A DNA stretch of 64,000 bases from Sacculina carcini (Eukaryota > Arthropoda > Thecostraca > Sacculinidae). The notes under the pieces are model-generated. The model was not told where the DNA came from, ran no database searches, and saw only the letters and a list, made by a program, of their open reading frames with translations. Below, piece by piece: positions 13,325 to 24,747 of the stretch. The translations under genes were made by a program, and so were the position numbers. How positions within the stretch are numbered: the stretch's first letter is position 1; every line of letters begins with the position of its first letter. The DNA is taken from contig OU696583.1 of assembly GCA_916048095.2 (NCBI GenBank), positions 8,894,322-8,958,321 of the forward strand, read 5' to 3'.

Positions 13325-13680
13325 GATAAGTAACAATTTAACAAACAATTAACCAATTAACAATTAAACAATTAAAAATTAAACAATTAATAATTAACAA
13401 TCAAACAGTTAACAAATAAACAATAAACAATTAAACCTTTAACAATTAAACAATTAATAATTAACAATCAAACAGTTAACAAATAAACAATTCACAATTA
13501 AACCATTAACAATTTAACAATTAATAATTAACAATCAAACAGTTAACAAATAAACAATTAACAATTAAACCATTAACAATTGAACAATCAAACAGTTAAC
13601 AAATAAACAATTAAAAATTAAACCATTAACAATTAATAATTAACAATCAAACAGTTAACAATTAACCAATTAACCATTAC
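13325..13680. repeat. A/T-rich higher-order tandem repeat
   Basis: TTAACAATCAAACAGTTAAC and AAATAAACAATTAAC modules repeat about five times with variable spacing in strand-asymmetric (A+C versus T) sequence. No coding potential. Confidence 0.85.
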
Positions 13681-15833
13681 ACAATAACTCTGATTCCCCA
13701 CTTCTTTATGAGCCATCTCTTCTTCATTTTCTACACAACACGGCGCTGATAAATGCAATAAACTCACTTGCTACACCGCATTGAATGACAGAAAGTCGCT
13801 AGAAAAGAAAATCGACGTATGTGACCGGCTGAATGCACGTTTTTCTAGCCAATGAAAAACAGTGACAAAACAGCGTGCGTATGCATGTAAAGCATGTGTC
13901 AACGTAAATATGTGTCCTAAGTGTTATGTGTTGTGAACTCAAATTGTTATGTGCAAAAAAACATCTTTCCTATTACCAGATGTTGTGTTATTATTATACG
14001 CCGTGTGATTATGCATAGTACAACACGTGTGGTGTTTAGCTACATGCATATGTAGGTATAGACTGGTTATTTGAGTGTCAACCAAAGACACTGTTTTGTG
14101 ATTGCAGATTGAAAACACACACAGAAATCATGAGGGAGTGCCGTTGTAAAGGCCGTACTCCCGCCTATCATCTGATCTGAAGCAAGCGAATGCCATAGGC
14201 AAGAAAAAATGTATGTATTAGCACGGTTTCTATCTGGAATGAGTTGGCTCGCTGATATAACACGGGCGATCAAGCCAAACCACCGCAGTTGAACTGCAGA
14301 TGAAGCTGGATGGTTGGCTGAACGGTTCATCACGCGTATATGCAAGCTCGTGGTAACAACGATTAAGCGACGGAAGAACACACGCTTATTGAGCACCGTC
14401 AAGGTTCAACGCAAATGAAACCTAATGCTAATCAAATAAGGGACGCTAGCACATAAATTGGCAATGGTCAATGTGGCAGCGGAGCGCATACACGCCAATT
14501 CACATCCAACAAACACACTGCATGAAGCACGCGAACAAAGACATCCAAATGCCACTACAGGTAGGCAACAGGTACGGTTATTGTCAGTGAGGTGTTTACT
14601 GTTAGCAATTGAAATAGGCAGTATATAAGCCAGCCGGAAAATACGCAATGCCGACTATTTCTACACAATTCAGAACGAGGACAATATCACTACTAGCTTA
14701 AACAGTCATTCAACAATGAAAACATTGACACACGGTGCATACTTACTCAGCTTAAACCACTAGTTAATGAAGAAACATTTGCTTGACTGACGCATAATTC
14801 AGACTAGTCGGAATGTGACATGCAAAATTGGCAAAATTTTCTGCCAAACCGTAACCAATCGAATTTATGGTGTTTATTATATGATATTCCTCAAGGTGTT
14901 TAAGCGAATATCAGATGGATGACGCAACTGCGATATACAAATTCAATCTATCATATATTGCTTAAACCCAAATATCACTAGGCATTCCTACGCAAATGCC
15001 CCGAAATTAAAACCATCAACAAAGATAAAACAGCACCACGAGGAAACTCACCTAGTCTTGTCAATTATAAACTGGAACAAAATTCAAAAATAATTCATAA
15101 ATGTGGAAAAAAGAGCTGACATAAGCGTTTAGCAAACGGCAACACATAAACACGCCTTATAAAGATGCCAATCAACCGAATAGAGTTAAAACCTGCATTT
15201 GCCATGGAGATCCTGCTGAATCTTACGCTAGCTTAATTATTTTCGAATCGTCCTCATTCACGCATTTCCATGAATTTTGACACAAAGAAAAAAATCACGA
15301 TATCTATACTTCAAGCTTAATATATTTAATACAGTACAAAACAATATAGGCTATATATTACAGCATTTTATGATATACTTCGTACGATTTGTGATGCCAA
15401 AAACACTAATTTTCGTGTATTTAGCGCGAATTATGATTGGTATTAATTGCTTTGATTCAAGGTGAACTATTAGACGTTAATGACTCGTAAACAACCCCGT
15501 TTGAGGTTACAACCACGTGTTAGCTAGTGATCGGTTCGTTTATGTTTTCATCCATAATATACATTCTTAGTAGTATTCTTTGTATTTAGTATTTATATTA
15601 GTATTCCTGAAGTGTGTTTTGTATTATCAATACGTGTTGATGTTGATAACAGGTTACTTGGCGTCAGATATAATTCTTGTTATGAACCGCATACTATCAA
15701 CTTATGTGAATTGAGCACCATTATTTTATTATACATTCGTATTTATTTTATCATCAGGTATTCATTGATTAACTGATACAAAGCGCGTTCATGTTAGCAT
15801 CAATACCGTTGTGCTGAGTCGTTGGCCGTGACA
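13681..15833. other. Intergenic region between RXR and WDR36
   Basis: Unique A/T-rich sequence without recognisable protein, RNA gene or transposon termini. The final few hundred bases must hold the WDR36 promoter; I see no reliable core-promoter motif. Confidence 0.4.
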
Positions 15834-18542
15834 ATGAGCAGTCGTGTGTTCCGACCGTACCGGGCCGTCGGGCTGGTGGCGGACCACGTGCCGCACGTGG
15901 TGCGTTTCATTCACAAACGCAACGAGCATCTGGTGGTCACATGTGTCGGCCGCTCGTTCCACACTTATGGCTGCGACAGTCTGCGGCTGCTGAGTGTCAG
16001 TGAGCCTCACGAGGCCGACATTGAGGCGATGGCTGCCGACCGCCAGTATGTGTACACCGTGGTCGGCACGACGGTGCGCGCGTGGCTGCGAGGCACCCAG
16101 CTCGTGCACTCGTACTCGCAGCACCCGTGTGCCGTGCACCTCGTGCTGCCTCTGGGCGCCCATCTGCTCACTGTTGACTCGCACAGTTCTCTGCGACTGT
16201 GGGACATCGCCTCGTGCGAGCTGTACACGCAAATCGACCTGGACAACGACAAGTTTCGCGTCACGTGCGTCCTGCACCCGAGCACCTACGTGAACAAGGT
16301 GCTGCTGGGCAGTCAGCAAGGCGCACTGCAGTTGTGGAACGTGATGCGCTCGACGCTCGTCTACACGTTCACCGGCTGGAACAGCAGCGTGCTCGTGCTG
16401 CAACAGGCTCCCGCGGTTGACACGGTGGCCGTGGCGCTGCAGGATGGACACATTCACGTGCACAACGTGCGTGTGGACCGCACGCTCATGTCGTTCTGTC
16501 AGCACTGGGGCCCGGCCACTGCTCTGGCCTTCCGCACCGACGGTCCTCCAGTCATGGTGTCGGCCAGTGCGCACGGACATCTAGCACTGTGGGACTTGGA
16601 GCAGCGACGCCTCACCGCTCAAATGTGGCAGGCCCATGACGCCGCCGTCGCTGGTCTCTCTGTGCTGCACGCGCAGCCTCTGATGCTCACGTCATCGGCC
16701 GACAACACGCTCAAGATGTGGCTGTTCGACATGCCCGACGGCTCGGGGCGGCTGCTGCGCGTGCGGGACGGTCACGCGGCGCCGCCGACGATCGCCCGCT
16801 TTTACGGCCAGCACGGCAGCATTGTGAGCTCGGCAGGCGACAGCTGTCTGCGCGCCTTCTCGGCCGATAACGATGCCGTCAACCGCAGCTTCGGGCGCGC
16901 CAGCTTCAACCGCAAGTTGTCGAAGAAGCGACGACTGGGCGCGCACGACACGCTCATCATGCCGCCAGTGGTGCAGTTCTCATGCGAGCCAGCGCGTGGC
17001 AAGCAGTGGGACGACATTGTGGCCGTGCACGCCGGTCTCTGTCAGGCCACCACGTGGTCGTACGACAAGCAGCGCATGGGCGCGCACCGCCTGGCACACG
17101 AGCGGTTCTCGCAGGACGCGCGACTCGCCGGCGCTGTGTGCACGTGCTGCGAGTTGAGCGCGTGCGGCAACTTCGTCGTGCTCGGCTACAGCAGTGGCCA
17201 CGTGGACAAGTTCAACGTGCAGTCGGGCGCATGGCGCGGTGCTGTCGGCGGCGAGAATGACCAAGTGGCTCACGAGGGAGGCGTGCGGGGCGTGGCGTCC
17301 ACGGCGCTTGTACGGCAGGTGGTGACTGCGGGCGCCGACTGTCGCCTCGTCTTCTGGCGCTTCAAGAGCGGCCGGCGTCTCAACGAGGTGCCACTCTCGT
17401 GTCCGCCGGCCCGACTAACTCTGCACCGCCGCAGCGGACTGGCGGCTGTGGCCCTCGATGATTTCTCGCTGCTGCTGGTCGATGTGGCAGCTCGCGCCAT
17501 CGCTCGCACCTTCAGCAGCAGCTGTGGCGGCCCCATCACCGACCTGTGCCTCTCGCCGGACGCGCACTGGCTGCTGGCGGCGTCGCGTGACGGCTGCGTG
17601 CGCGTGTGGAGCGTGGCGCGCGCTGCACTGATCGACGTTTTGCGCACGCCTCATGTGGTCACGTCGCTGGCGTTCGAGCCGAGTGGCCGTCTGCTAGCGA
17701 CCACGCACGTCGACCAGCTGGGAGTCTTCCTCTGGGCTAACGTCACCGTGTTTGAGAGTGTTGTGCTGCCTCCACTGCCTGATAACCACGTGCCGGTCGT
17801 GTGTCAGGTGCCGACGGCCATGCCTGAAATGAGCAGCTGCCAGGAGGACGACGCTGAGGAAGCAACAACAGATCCGACAGTCACCGACGATCCCGACTGT
17901 TTGGAATCCGTCGACCAGATAGCAGAGCGCATGCTCACACTGTCGCGACTGCCTGAGTCGCGGTGGGCGCACGTGCTCAGTCTTGACTGGATCCGCCGGC
18001 GCAACAAGCCCAACGAGCCGCAGAAGGCCCCACCGCCGGCACCCTTCTTCCTGCCGACGGTGCCCGGTTTGACGCCCAAGTTCGCCGCCCCTGTGTCCTC
18101 TGACCACGTGACAGCGCAGGAAGAAGCCAGGGTTCAGCACGCGTCGCACGTGTTTGCCGTGAGTCGCGCCGCCGAAATGCTAGAAGCCGAGGACGGTGGC
18201 TCGCAATTCCTGGCGCACGTCAAGTGCCTGGGCACGAGCGAGTTGGAGGCAACGCTGTCCGACCTGCGACCCGGCTGGCCTCACGGGGACTGCACACATG
18301 CCCGCCTCTTTCTGCGCTTTGTGCTCGAGCAAATTGACAGCGGGCGCAACTTTGAGCTGATGCAGGCTTGGCTGGCGTTGTTCTTGAAGCTGCACGGAAG
18401 CGCACTGGTCGAGTACAAGCAAATGCATCCTCTTCTCGTTGAACTGCAGCAAAAGCAGAACACCAGTTGGAAAGAAGTTTCTTCACAGATAGACACTTCC
18501 CTGTGTCTGATTGGATTTCTGAGGTCTTCCACTGTTGGTTGA
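15834..18542 (+). CDS. WDR36: WDR36/UTP21, small-subunit processome WD40 protein, intronless
   Basis: A 902-codon uninterrupted frame from ATG (context ACA-ATG-A) encodes a WD40 protein of the Utp21/WDR36 family, a nucleolar component of the UTP-B part of the small-subunit processome that matures 18S rRNA. The N-terminus (SRVFRPYRAVGLVADHVPHV) and many WD signatures (LRLWDI, LALWDL, LKMWLF, VRVWSV) form two propellers over about residues 30-640. The family signature LPESRW...LD.I..RNKP.EP.K.P..APFF.PT.PGL occupies about residues 700-750, followed by the helical Utp21 C-terminal domain. Length is close to human WDR36. The coding sequence is strongly GC-rich between A/T-rich flanks and has no introns, whereas this gene has many in most animals; lineage intron loss or a retrocopy that replaced the parent are both possible. 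It converges on REV7, 413 bp apart. Confidence 0.96.
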   Translation: MSSRVFRPYRAVGLVADHVPHVVRFIHKRNEHLVVTCVGRSFHTYGCDSLRLLSVSEPHEADIEAMAADRQYVYTVVGTTVRAWLRGTQLVHSYSQHPCAVHLVLPLGAHLLTVDSHSSLRLWDIASCELYTQIDLDNDKFRVTCVLHPSTYVNKVLLGSQQGALQLWNVMRSTLVYTFTGWNSSVLVLQQAPAVDTVAVALQDGHIHVHNVRVDRTLMSFCQHWGPATALAFRTDGPPVMVSASAHGHLALWDLEQRRLTAQMWQAHDAAVAGLSVLHAQPLMLTSSADNTLKMWLFDMPDGSGRLLRVRDGHAAPPTIARFYGQHGSIVSSAGDSCLRAFSADNDAVNRSFGRASFNRKLSKKRRLGAHDTLIMPPVVQFSCEPARGKQWDDIVAVHAGLCQATTWSYDKQRMGAHRLAHERFSQDARLAGAVCTCCELSACGNFVVLGYSSGHVDKFNVQSGAWRGAVGGENDQVAHEGGVRGVASTALVRQVVTAGADCRLVFWRFKSGRRLNEVPLSCPPARLTLHRRSGLAAVALDDFSLLLVDVAARAIARTFSSSCGGPITDLCLSPDAHWLLAASRDGCVRVWSVARAALIDVLRTPHVVTSLAFEPSGRLLATTHVDQLGVFLWANVTVFESVVLPPLPDNHVPVVCQVPTAMPEMSSCQEDDAEEATTDPTVTDDPDCLESVDQIAERMLTLSRLPESRWAHVLSLDWIRRRNKPNEPQKAPPPAPFFLPTVPGLTPKFAAPVSSDHVTAQEEARVQHASHVFAVSRAAEMLEAEDGGSQFLAHVKCLGTSELEATLSDLRPGWPHGDCTHARLFLRFVLEQIDSGRNFELMQAWLALFLKLHGSALVEYKQMHPLLVELQQKQNTSWKEVSSQIDTSLCLIGFLRSSTVG

Positions 18543-18955
18543 GTGATTTGGTCGCGTCTTTGGTGACTCCTTCCGGTCTGGCGCACAATCAGACTGGTTT
18601 CGTCTTGCAGATAATATATCTTGTGTGTGTGTACCAATTACGATTTTAGCTGGCGAACACATGTATTACGATCAGGCGTGTGATCCATTTGCGACCGACC
18701 ACTGTTTTGCGTAATAGATCATGAATTAACGGTGTTGTATAATTTCAATTTTCTTCAATCATTTATATGCTATTTTATTAACACAAACCAATGTATTTTA
18801 TCGTGATTTTCCATGAGGGCATATGGTTTTGCCAGTAGATGCCCGTAACTGAATCGGATGTCCAAATAAGGAGCATTTTGGCCGTCATTCGATGATTATT
18901 AGCCTGGATTACAGCGGAAAACTCCTTAAAACAACTAATACAAAACACGTTTAGT
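18543..18955. other. Convergent 3' intergenic spacer
   Basis: A/T-rich spacer between the 3' ends of WDR36 and REV7 that must hold both polyadenylation regions; no feature stands out. Confidence 0.5.
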
Positions 18956-19540
18956 TTATTCGTTATTCCTGAGTGCCAGAACATGCACATTCATAGTTTC
19001 ATGACTGAGAGTGTGTACGGGGATAATGGTCGAGAAGGGCTCGCGGCTGCATGCTGTAATGATGGGAAAGTCGGGGTCCAGCGAGGGAGGAGTCTCGCCT
19101 GTCACACTCATTTGAACACGAAAGCAGCAGTTGTCGGGCGCGGCCGGACGCTGTGAGAGCAAGTGATAGATACGCTGTAACACGCCTCGCAGGTTTTCTT
19201 CAAGAGCCACTAGCCACGGATCATCAACGTTGACTGAATCATGCACGTTGACAGATGCTTTTATACAGACCTCGATCCTGATCTCTTCAAAAACACGCCC
19301 TCCACTGTCAATGACTAGAACACTCACGTATTCCAACTGCTGGTTGAGAAGAAACGGGCGTACACATTGTACAATGTGCACCAGATAATCCCTCACCCCG
19401 CGATGCAAGCATACGTGCACCGGTGTCCGGTACAGGGTTGATTTTCTGAATGTCTTCGGGTGATAAATTCCACGGATGTAGAGCACTGAATGCAGCACCG
19501 CTTCTAAAAACTCCAAAAACACGTCACACGGCAAAGTCAT
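18956..19540 (-). CDS. MAD2L2: MAD2L2/REV7 HORMA protein, intronless
   Basis: A 194-codon frame starting at an ATG with A at -3. The product matches REV7: DVFLEFLEAVLHSVLYIRGIY aligns with the human segment CEFLEVAVHLILYVREVY, followed by PVHVCLHRGVRDYLVHIVQ and a HORMA-like beta core (VSVLVIDSGGRVFEEIRIE). REV7 is the HORMA-domain adaptor of DNA polymerase zeta (binding REV3 in translesion synthesis) and of the shieldin complex, acting in the nucleus. Human REV7 is 211 residues; this one is slightly shorter at both ends. No introns are present. Only 70 bp upstream of the start codon begins a 3.1-kb inserted element, so the promoter must lie within those 70 bp or within the element. Confidence 0.93.
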   Translation of the reverse strand: MTLPCDVFLEFLEAVLHSVLYIRGIYHPKTFRKSTLYRTPVHVCLHRGVRDYLVHIVQCVRPFLLNQQLEYVSVLVIDSGGRVFEEIRIEVCIKASVNVHDSVNVDDPWLVALEENLRGVLQRIYHLLSQRPAAPDNCCFRVQMSVTGETPPSLDPDFPIITACSREPFSTIIPVHTLSHETMNVHVLALRNNE

Positions 19541-19609
19541 AGTTCAAACGCAGAACCCAAAACAACTCCAACTGCAGTAGCAACATGAGAACAGATTAGC
19601 CCACACCGG

Positions 19610-19858
19610 TGTGACGGTAAAAACGGGGACATGGATAAAACGGGGACATCGACGCATTTGATACAAACTCTGACGCATTTGAAGGGATTTGAAGGATTTT
19701 CACTGTATTGTGTATGGATTTTGAAGGAATTTTAAGGTTTTTCACCCAACCTGGTGCATGTGTACTCTATGGCGCGGTGGCAGTAAAGTAACAAGTTGCT
19801 TGGTGAAAATGGGGACATCGACAAGTTTCTATTGTTATTTATTGAAGTCATAGGGTTT
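19610..19858 (+). repeat. Left terminal inverted repeat
   Basis: Left arm of the 3.1-kb element; its inner boundary is GAAGTCATAGGGTTTG, matched by CAAACCCTATAACTTC at the inner edge of the right arm. Confidence 0.85.
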
Positions 19859-20230
19859 GTTTTTGGTGCGGGCTAGTGTTGAGTTTATATTAGCTACTGG
19901 GAGTATTTTTCGTTTAATGTTCAAATCTGAAATCGACTTTTATCGTATATATAAACGTGTAAATAGTGGATTGAACTTGTTGATGTAAACGCGTCTTTAC
20001 AGGCTTGTGCATTCGCTAACCGACCTTGGGTGTGAAATTCGCTTGCATTGTGTGTGACTACATTGGTACGCCCGCTTGCGTATGACTATGTCTGATTTGT
20101 ATATATGCTTGTTTGTCCATCCTGAAGTGGAGTGTGTGCGTGCGCAGTCGTGAATGTTGAGTGAGTTGTTGCGCTGCTTGCTGTTGCTGAGTACAGATAA
20201 TACATTGCCTCCATTATGACCACGTATTTG

Positions 20231-20316
20231 ACAGAACTGAACTAGTGAAGTGATGTTTAACAGAACTGAACTAGTGAAGTGATGTTTAACAGAACTGAAC
20301 TAGTGAAGTGATGTTC
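20231..20316. repeat. Three 30-bp direct repeats inside the TIR element
   Basis: ACAGAACTGAACTAGTGAAG followed by TGATGTTTA occurs three times head to tail with almost no change. Confidence 0.9.
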
Positions 20317-22498
20317 TTCTTGTTTGCTCGTATTTTTCCTCATTTTGTTTTTCTTCGAATATCATTCAAATAGGTGATACTTCCAGATGAAGCACGCTGT
20401 AAAATACGCGTATCATTCGCAGATCAACGGATAGGCTGAGAGCTCAAACAGCCAACGGACCAATGACCAGCTGCGTGTGCCAGCGCTTGCGTTTTGTGCG
20501 TGTGTGAAGGGGGACATGTGGACATGGACACCTGCAATCCACTCAGCTATCCCAGTGGCTGAACAAAGTATGATTCAGTAAGACATGGTGAAACTATGAG
20601 TTTCAGGCGAGCTGGAAATAAGTCATGTATTGTCAGGAAACAGCCAACATTCAGGAAACGCTTCGATAATAAACAATGTCTTCTTCACAGACTTGTCTTC
20701 ATTATAGACATCACAGAGCGCATCAAGCATGTGATGCACCGCACACGATCCACAAATGTAGGACTGACAATATAACAAATGAAAAGTAGGTAACTAACCG
20801 AAACTGAAAATACGACAAAAGAATCAAAATGTTACTTGGATATCAGTATAACAGTTATAATCAGACCAGTTTTCTATCCGTCAGTTTACTCAGTTTTTTC
20901 GCTCTCTCAGTTTACTTTCGCGGCCTGCTTGTGCAGCTGTCGTTAGGCTCATTTGTGGTTGGGTGGCGTCAGTAGTACACTGCGCCTGATATGATTGGCA
21001 ATGTGTGAAGTAACTTGACAGTTAATTTATGATCTTTTTGTGTGTCTGACGTGGCTGAACAGATCATGGTAACACGCGTGTGTGCAGTCAGAACATGTTT
21101 AGAAATAGCGTGTGTCCTGGTTGTGTAGCCGCGCTGGCCAACTCGCATTACTTGTGACGCATTGAGCCGACGACATGTGGTCGTGGGTATATATACCCGT
21201 GTTGTGCTGAAAATAGGGCGGGATACCGGAGACTAGGACTAGATACTAGACACAGAGAGTGGATCATGAATACTGGGGAGACTATGAAGACAAGAGACTA
21301 TAGATACTGGAGAGACTAGAGATTAAGTTTTAGTAGTAGCTTTAAGGTAGTAGAGCTGACTGGTTACTGTCAATACACAATCAAACTTCCACTGGGTGAC
21401 TATTACTAGTTATCTCGGAACACAACAACAAGAGGAACTCAGAAGACTTCACGATCAGCCTAACGACGAAGACCAAGATCAACATCTCAACATATTGGTG
21501 TTGGCGAGAATCAGATAAACGTTTACAACTATTTTCACGGTCATCTTTACTGATACATATCAATTTGAAACTGGAATGGTCGACATCGACCGAAGCGCCG
21601 TCGAGAACAACAACGCTAGAAATACCTGTGGGAAACTGCTAACGAAACTTTCCTTATAAACTAAATTGTTTTGGAACACAGGTAAACCACAAAAACCGTC
21701 ATACAATGACCAAAATACAAACATTAACATTTATTTGGTATAGCACATATCAAAAACACACGCGCATAAAACAGCAAGATAAGCCAAAACTATTCACAGA
21801 GAAACACAAAACATGAACGAGCACAAGAGTAACTGACAAAATGAAACATGACGTTGAGGGAAACGCTTCCACAGTTACAACACAAGTTACAGGATGTATT
21901 CACACACTAGTCCAACACGATACTGGCTATAACACACTAACAAGCACGCACAACCACACACGCACACAAAAAGCAAACTGCATGTACACATTCAAATGAT
22001 ATAACGTGCTTAGTGGTTTCTGACGCCGCCAAAACGAATATAAAGAGTGCCGAACGTAATGAGGATTAGGAAGTGGCTGATAGAACAGTACGAGAAGCGA
22101 GTTGTTCAGTCGGTGAGCAAAGAAAGAAAAATACTCAGAAGACCAAGATGACTCGTTCAAGGCTCGAGGGCAAATAAGAGGACGAGGAGCAGTAGACACA
22201 GTGAGGAGACCGGAAAAATAAGAGGGTTGACTAGGGCCGTGAAAAGGTTTAAAAATAATACAGCAAAGGCGAAAATGAATACGATGAATAATGGGGAGCC
22301 AACGAAACTTAAACAGAAATTGAGATGTCTGACGACAAAAAACGTATATACGTATATGCTCATAACGTATATACTTCTTCAATCAACTGTTTACGTTTAC
22401 ATAAGCGATAAAAGTTCATGACAGCATGCAACATGAACGGATAAATATTCCCAATAGCAAACATGCTCCAATAATAAAAACCAGCATGCATCGAAATC

Positions 22499-22747
22499 AA
22501 ACCCTATAACTTCAATAAATAGCAATAGAGACTTGTCGATGTCCCCATTTTCACCAAGCAACTTGTTACTTTACTGCCACCGCGCCATAGAGTACACATG
22601 CACCAGGTTGGGTGAAAAACCTTAAAATTCCTTCAAAATCCATACACAATACAGTGAAAATCCTTCAAATCCCTTCAAATGCGTCAGAGTTTGTATCAAA
22701 TGCGTCGATGTCCCCGTTTTATCCATGTCCCCGTTTTCACCGTCACA
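22499..22747 (-). repeat. Right terminal inverted repeat
   Basis: Inverted partner of 19610-19858. Confidence 0.85.
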
Positions 22748-22751
22748 CCGG

Positions 22752-23351
22752 CGGATTATATCGGTCAAGTTTCAGGTCAGAATTGCCTTCACAAACGGCA
22801 CTGTTTTGATCAGCTAGTGTCATTTTGTCTTCTGTGTTGATGATTTCTTGATAATTTGTGTTGTATTCCTATAGCATTTTGTTGTCAGTCTTAGTGTGTG
22901 CACTCAGCCTTTGGAGACCCACGAGCAGTCCTACAGCATCATTGTCGTTCTTCCCTTTAAGAAGCGACAGCACCGTCATTGACTGTATGCAAACTTTATG
23001 AGTATTTTTTAGCTGAAAATTTACCATTTAACGAAATTGTGCAGCAGTATTTTATTGTTTTAGGTTGATTGTTTCGCATATTCATTATCGGTATTTTTTA
23101 TCATTAATTTGAGATGGGCCAGTCATTGGCGCTGCTGCTTCGAATGCAAGTGATTGGTTGTAGCATGCGTTGCTGGTTTGATTGGTGCTCTTTGGTATTT
23201 CTTGATGTTGCGTGAATCATTGCGTTTAGTTATCTGTACAGACGACCGGGAGGGATTATGCTACATTGAAATAGTGGTGCATTCCCGATTCACTGTGTGT
23301 AATCGAGTAAGCGTGCACTAATAAGCGATTTTGTGACATTTGCCATTACAG
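22752..23351. other. Upstream region of the ZMYM gene
   Basis: Unique sequence preceding the first coding exon. The coding ATG lies four bases after a splice acceptor (CATTACAG), so at least one non-coding 5' exon must exist upstream, here or beyond; I cannot place it. Confidence 0.4.
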
Positions 23352-23355
23352 AAAA

Positions 23356-23455
23356 ATGTATGAGGATCTGAGTGGAGAGGAGTTCGATGAGGACGATCCT
23401 CAGCCATCATCGTGGCCGCGGACTGTCAATATTGACAACGAAGCTGTCACAAATG
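23356..23455 (+). CDS. ZMYM exon 1 (start codon)
   Basis: ATG four bases after a CATTACAG acceptor; encodes acidic MYEDLSGEEFDEDDPQPSSW and ends AAATG before GTATTA, with AAT-G leaving phase 1. Acidic N-termini occur in the family, but this segment has no domain. The choice of start is the first ATG after the acceptor. Confidence 0.65.
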
Positions 23456-23768
23456 GTATTATCACATTTATCCACGCGCCAATATGTTTTATACTCTGCA
23501 GATGTACACATATCAACCCACAGACACATACATGTACTAAATTTATATCATGTTTGTATTTTGAATCACTGGTGATTGAACCCCAACATGTGCCCTCATT
23601 AAGTTTTCGGCCAGCTGTTTTCGCTGCGGCTATCTTCTTATGTGTGTGTCTCTCTGCTTGTGCGTGTGTCTGCTTGTGTGTGTCTGTGCATGTGTTTGTG
23701 TGCATGTGTTTTCGTGTCGGTCTCATCTACTGTGTTGTTTTGTCACGCACGTGACTCGGTGTGAGCAG

Positions 23769-23920
23769 CGCAGCGGCGGCGACAGCAGGGCGGTCAGCAG
23801 GGGCGCACACAGGCCGCTTACTCCGGCATCAAGGTGATTGCCGAGGCCTCGCTGGCCTCCATGTACTCTGGCGACACCGGCGGTCCCGTGCATCCAGCTA
23901 GCTCCAGCGCACAGTCGCAA
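23769..23920 (+). CDS. ZMYM exon 2
   Basis: Gln/Arg-rich start, then AAYSGIKVIAEASLASMYSG; acceptor GTGAGCAG, donor TCGCAA/GTAACT, phase 1 in and 0 out. An alternative acceptor three bases upstream would add one Ala. GC-rich against its surroundings. Confidence 0.65.
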
Positions 23921-23984
23921 GTAACTCACCAGACACGACACATTGCTACATGCTCACGCGCTTTTTACACTGCACACAGACACA

Positions 23985-24056
23985 CACATACGTACACACA
24001 TACACACACACGCATACACACACATACACACACACATACACACACACACACACACC
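23985..24056. repeat. CA-rich microsatellite
   Basis: Interrupted CACATACACA tract in ZMYM intron 2. Confidence 0.85.
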
Positions 24057-24415
24057 ATGATAACATAAGTTGGGCGCACAGCAGGTTTAAATCTCAGTTA
24101 TAATCGTGTTGGGTTTTCTATGAAGTTGAGTTAGAAGAACGCCAATATGGCAGCTTCATGATTTATTCATGTTTTATAGCATACTGGGGGTGGGTCATTG
24201 CTCTGTGCACGTTTTTCATCACAAATTCTGCTGCTTTGAGTTTTAATTTCATTACTTTATTTTATTTACTTTTTTATGTAATAATTCAATTAATACCGAT
24301 TTACTTGAAAACCGATCATATTTGGGATGATTATATATTCATCACGGATATTTGGGATTATTATCACGGATATTTGGGATTATTATCACGGATTTTGGTT
24401 GATTATATAGACATA

Positions 24416-24649
24416 TTAACCCATATACGCCACTCGTTGCGAATACGCAACACTAGACAGATCTTACCTATTCGGGCATGTAGCGAATTGGATCACGCTG
24501 TCATCGAAACCTGGCATTAGTTTGCGAGACTTGTACAGAAGATGACGTGTATTAGCTGTTATCTTATTGATAATATAACAAGTGTAATACGATGTTAAAT
24601 TTGAGCAAAATCCCAAAATTTCCATATACGATCGGCGTAAATGGGTTAA
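24416..24649. mobile_element. piggyBac-like MITE
   Basis: The 226-bp element starts CCCATATACGCC and ends GGCGTAAATGGG; TTAA flanks both sides (24416-24419, 24646-24649). CCC/GGG termini with a TTAA duplication are the hallmark of piggyBac elements. No ORF. Confidence 0.8.
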
Positions 24650-24747
24650 TCTCATTATTTTCCATTTACAGCTGATCACTTCGGCATTGTGGATTTTGTG
24701 GGAAATTTTCGACGCAATATCATGTGTAATGTGGCGCTGGTTGGCAG

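Larger units (their letters stand above)
19606..22751. mobile_element. 3.1-kb DNA-transposon-like element with about 250-bp TIRs and CCGG TSD
   Basis: The element proper is 19610-22747. It begins TGTGACGGTAAAAACGGGGA and ends with the inverted complement (ACCGTCACA). The inverted repeats continue for about 250 bp (19610-19858 and 22499-22747) with only scattered mismatches, and both ends are flanked by CCGG. TIRs contain internal iterations (CGGGGACATGG, CGGGGACATCG, two GACGCATTTGA-type motifs) that could be transposase-binding sites. The 2.6-kb interior has no recognisable transposase; the longest frames are 60-151 codons without known motifs, so it is probably non-autonomous. TG...CA termini with a 4-bp duplication are reminiscent of Ginger-type elements, but family assignment is open. 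Confidence 0.85.

Noticed and set aside
15789..18588. Several long frames antisense to or overlapping WDR36 (for example 263 codons on the minus strand)
   Set aside because: GC-rich coding sequence with biased third positions opens shadow frames; none has a recognisable domain and the sense frame is a clear WDR36.
21927..22382. 151-codon minus-strand frame inside the 3.1-kb TIR element as transposase
   Set aside because: No DDE/D pattern or zinc-finger motif visible; too short and compositionally A/T-biased.
24672..24747. Upstream acceptor for ZMYM exon 3 (TTTACAG at 24671)
   Set aside because: Attractive pyrimidine tract, but in the zinc-finger frame it gives an immediate stop codon.
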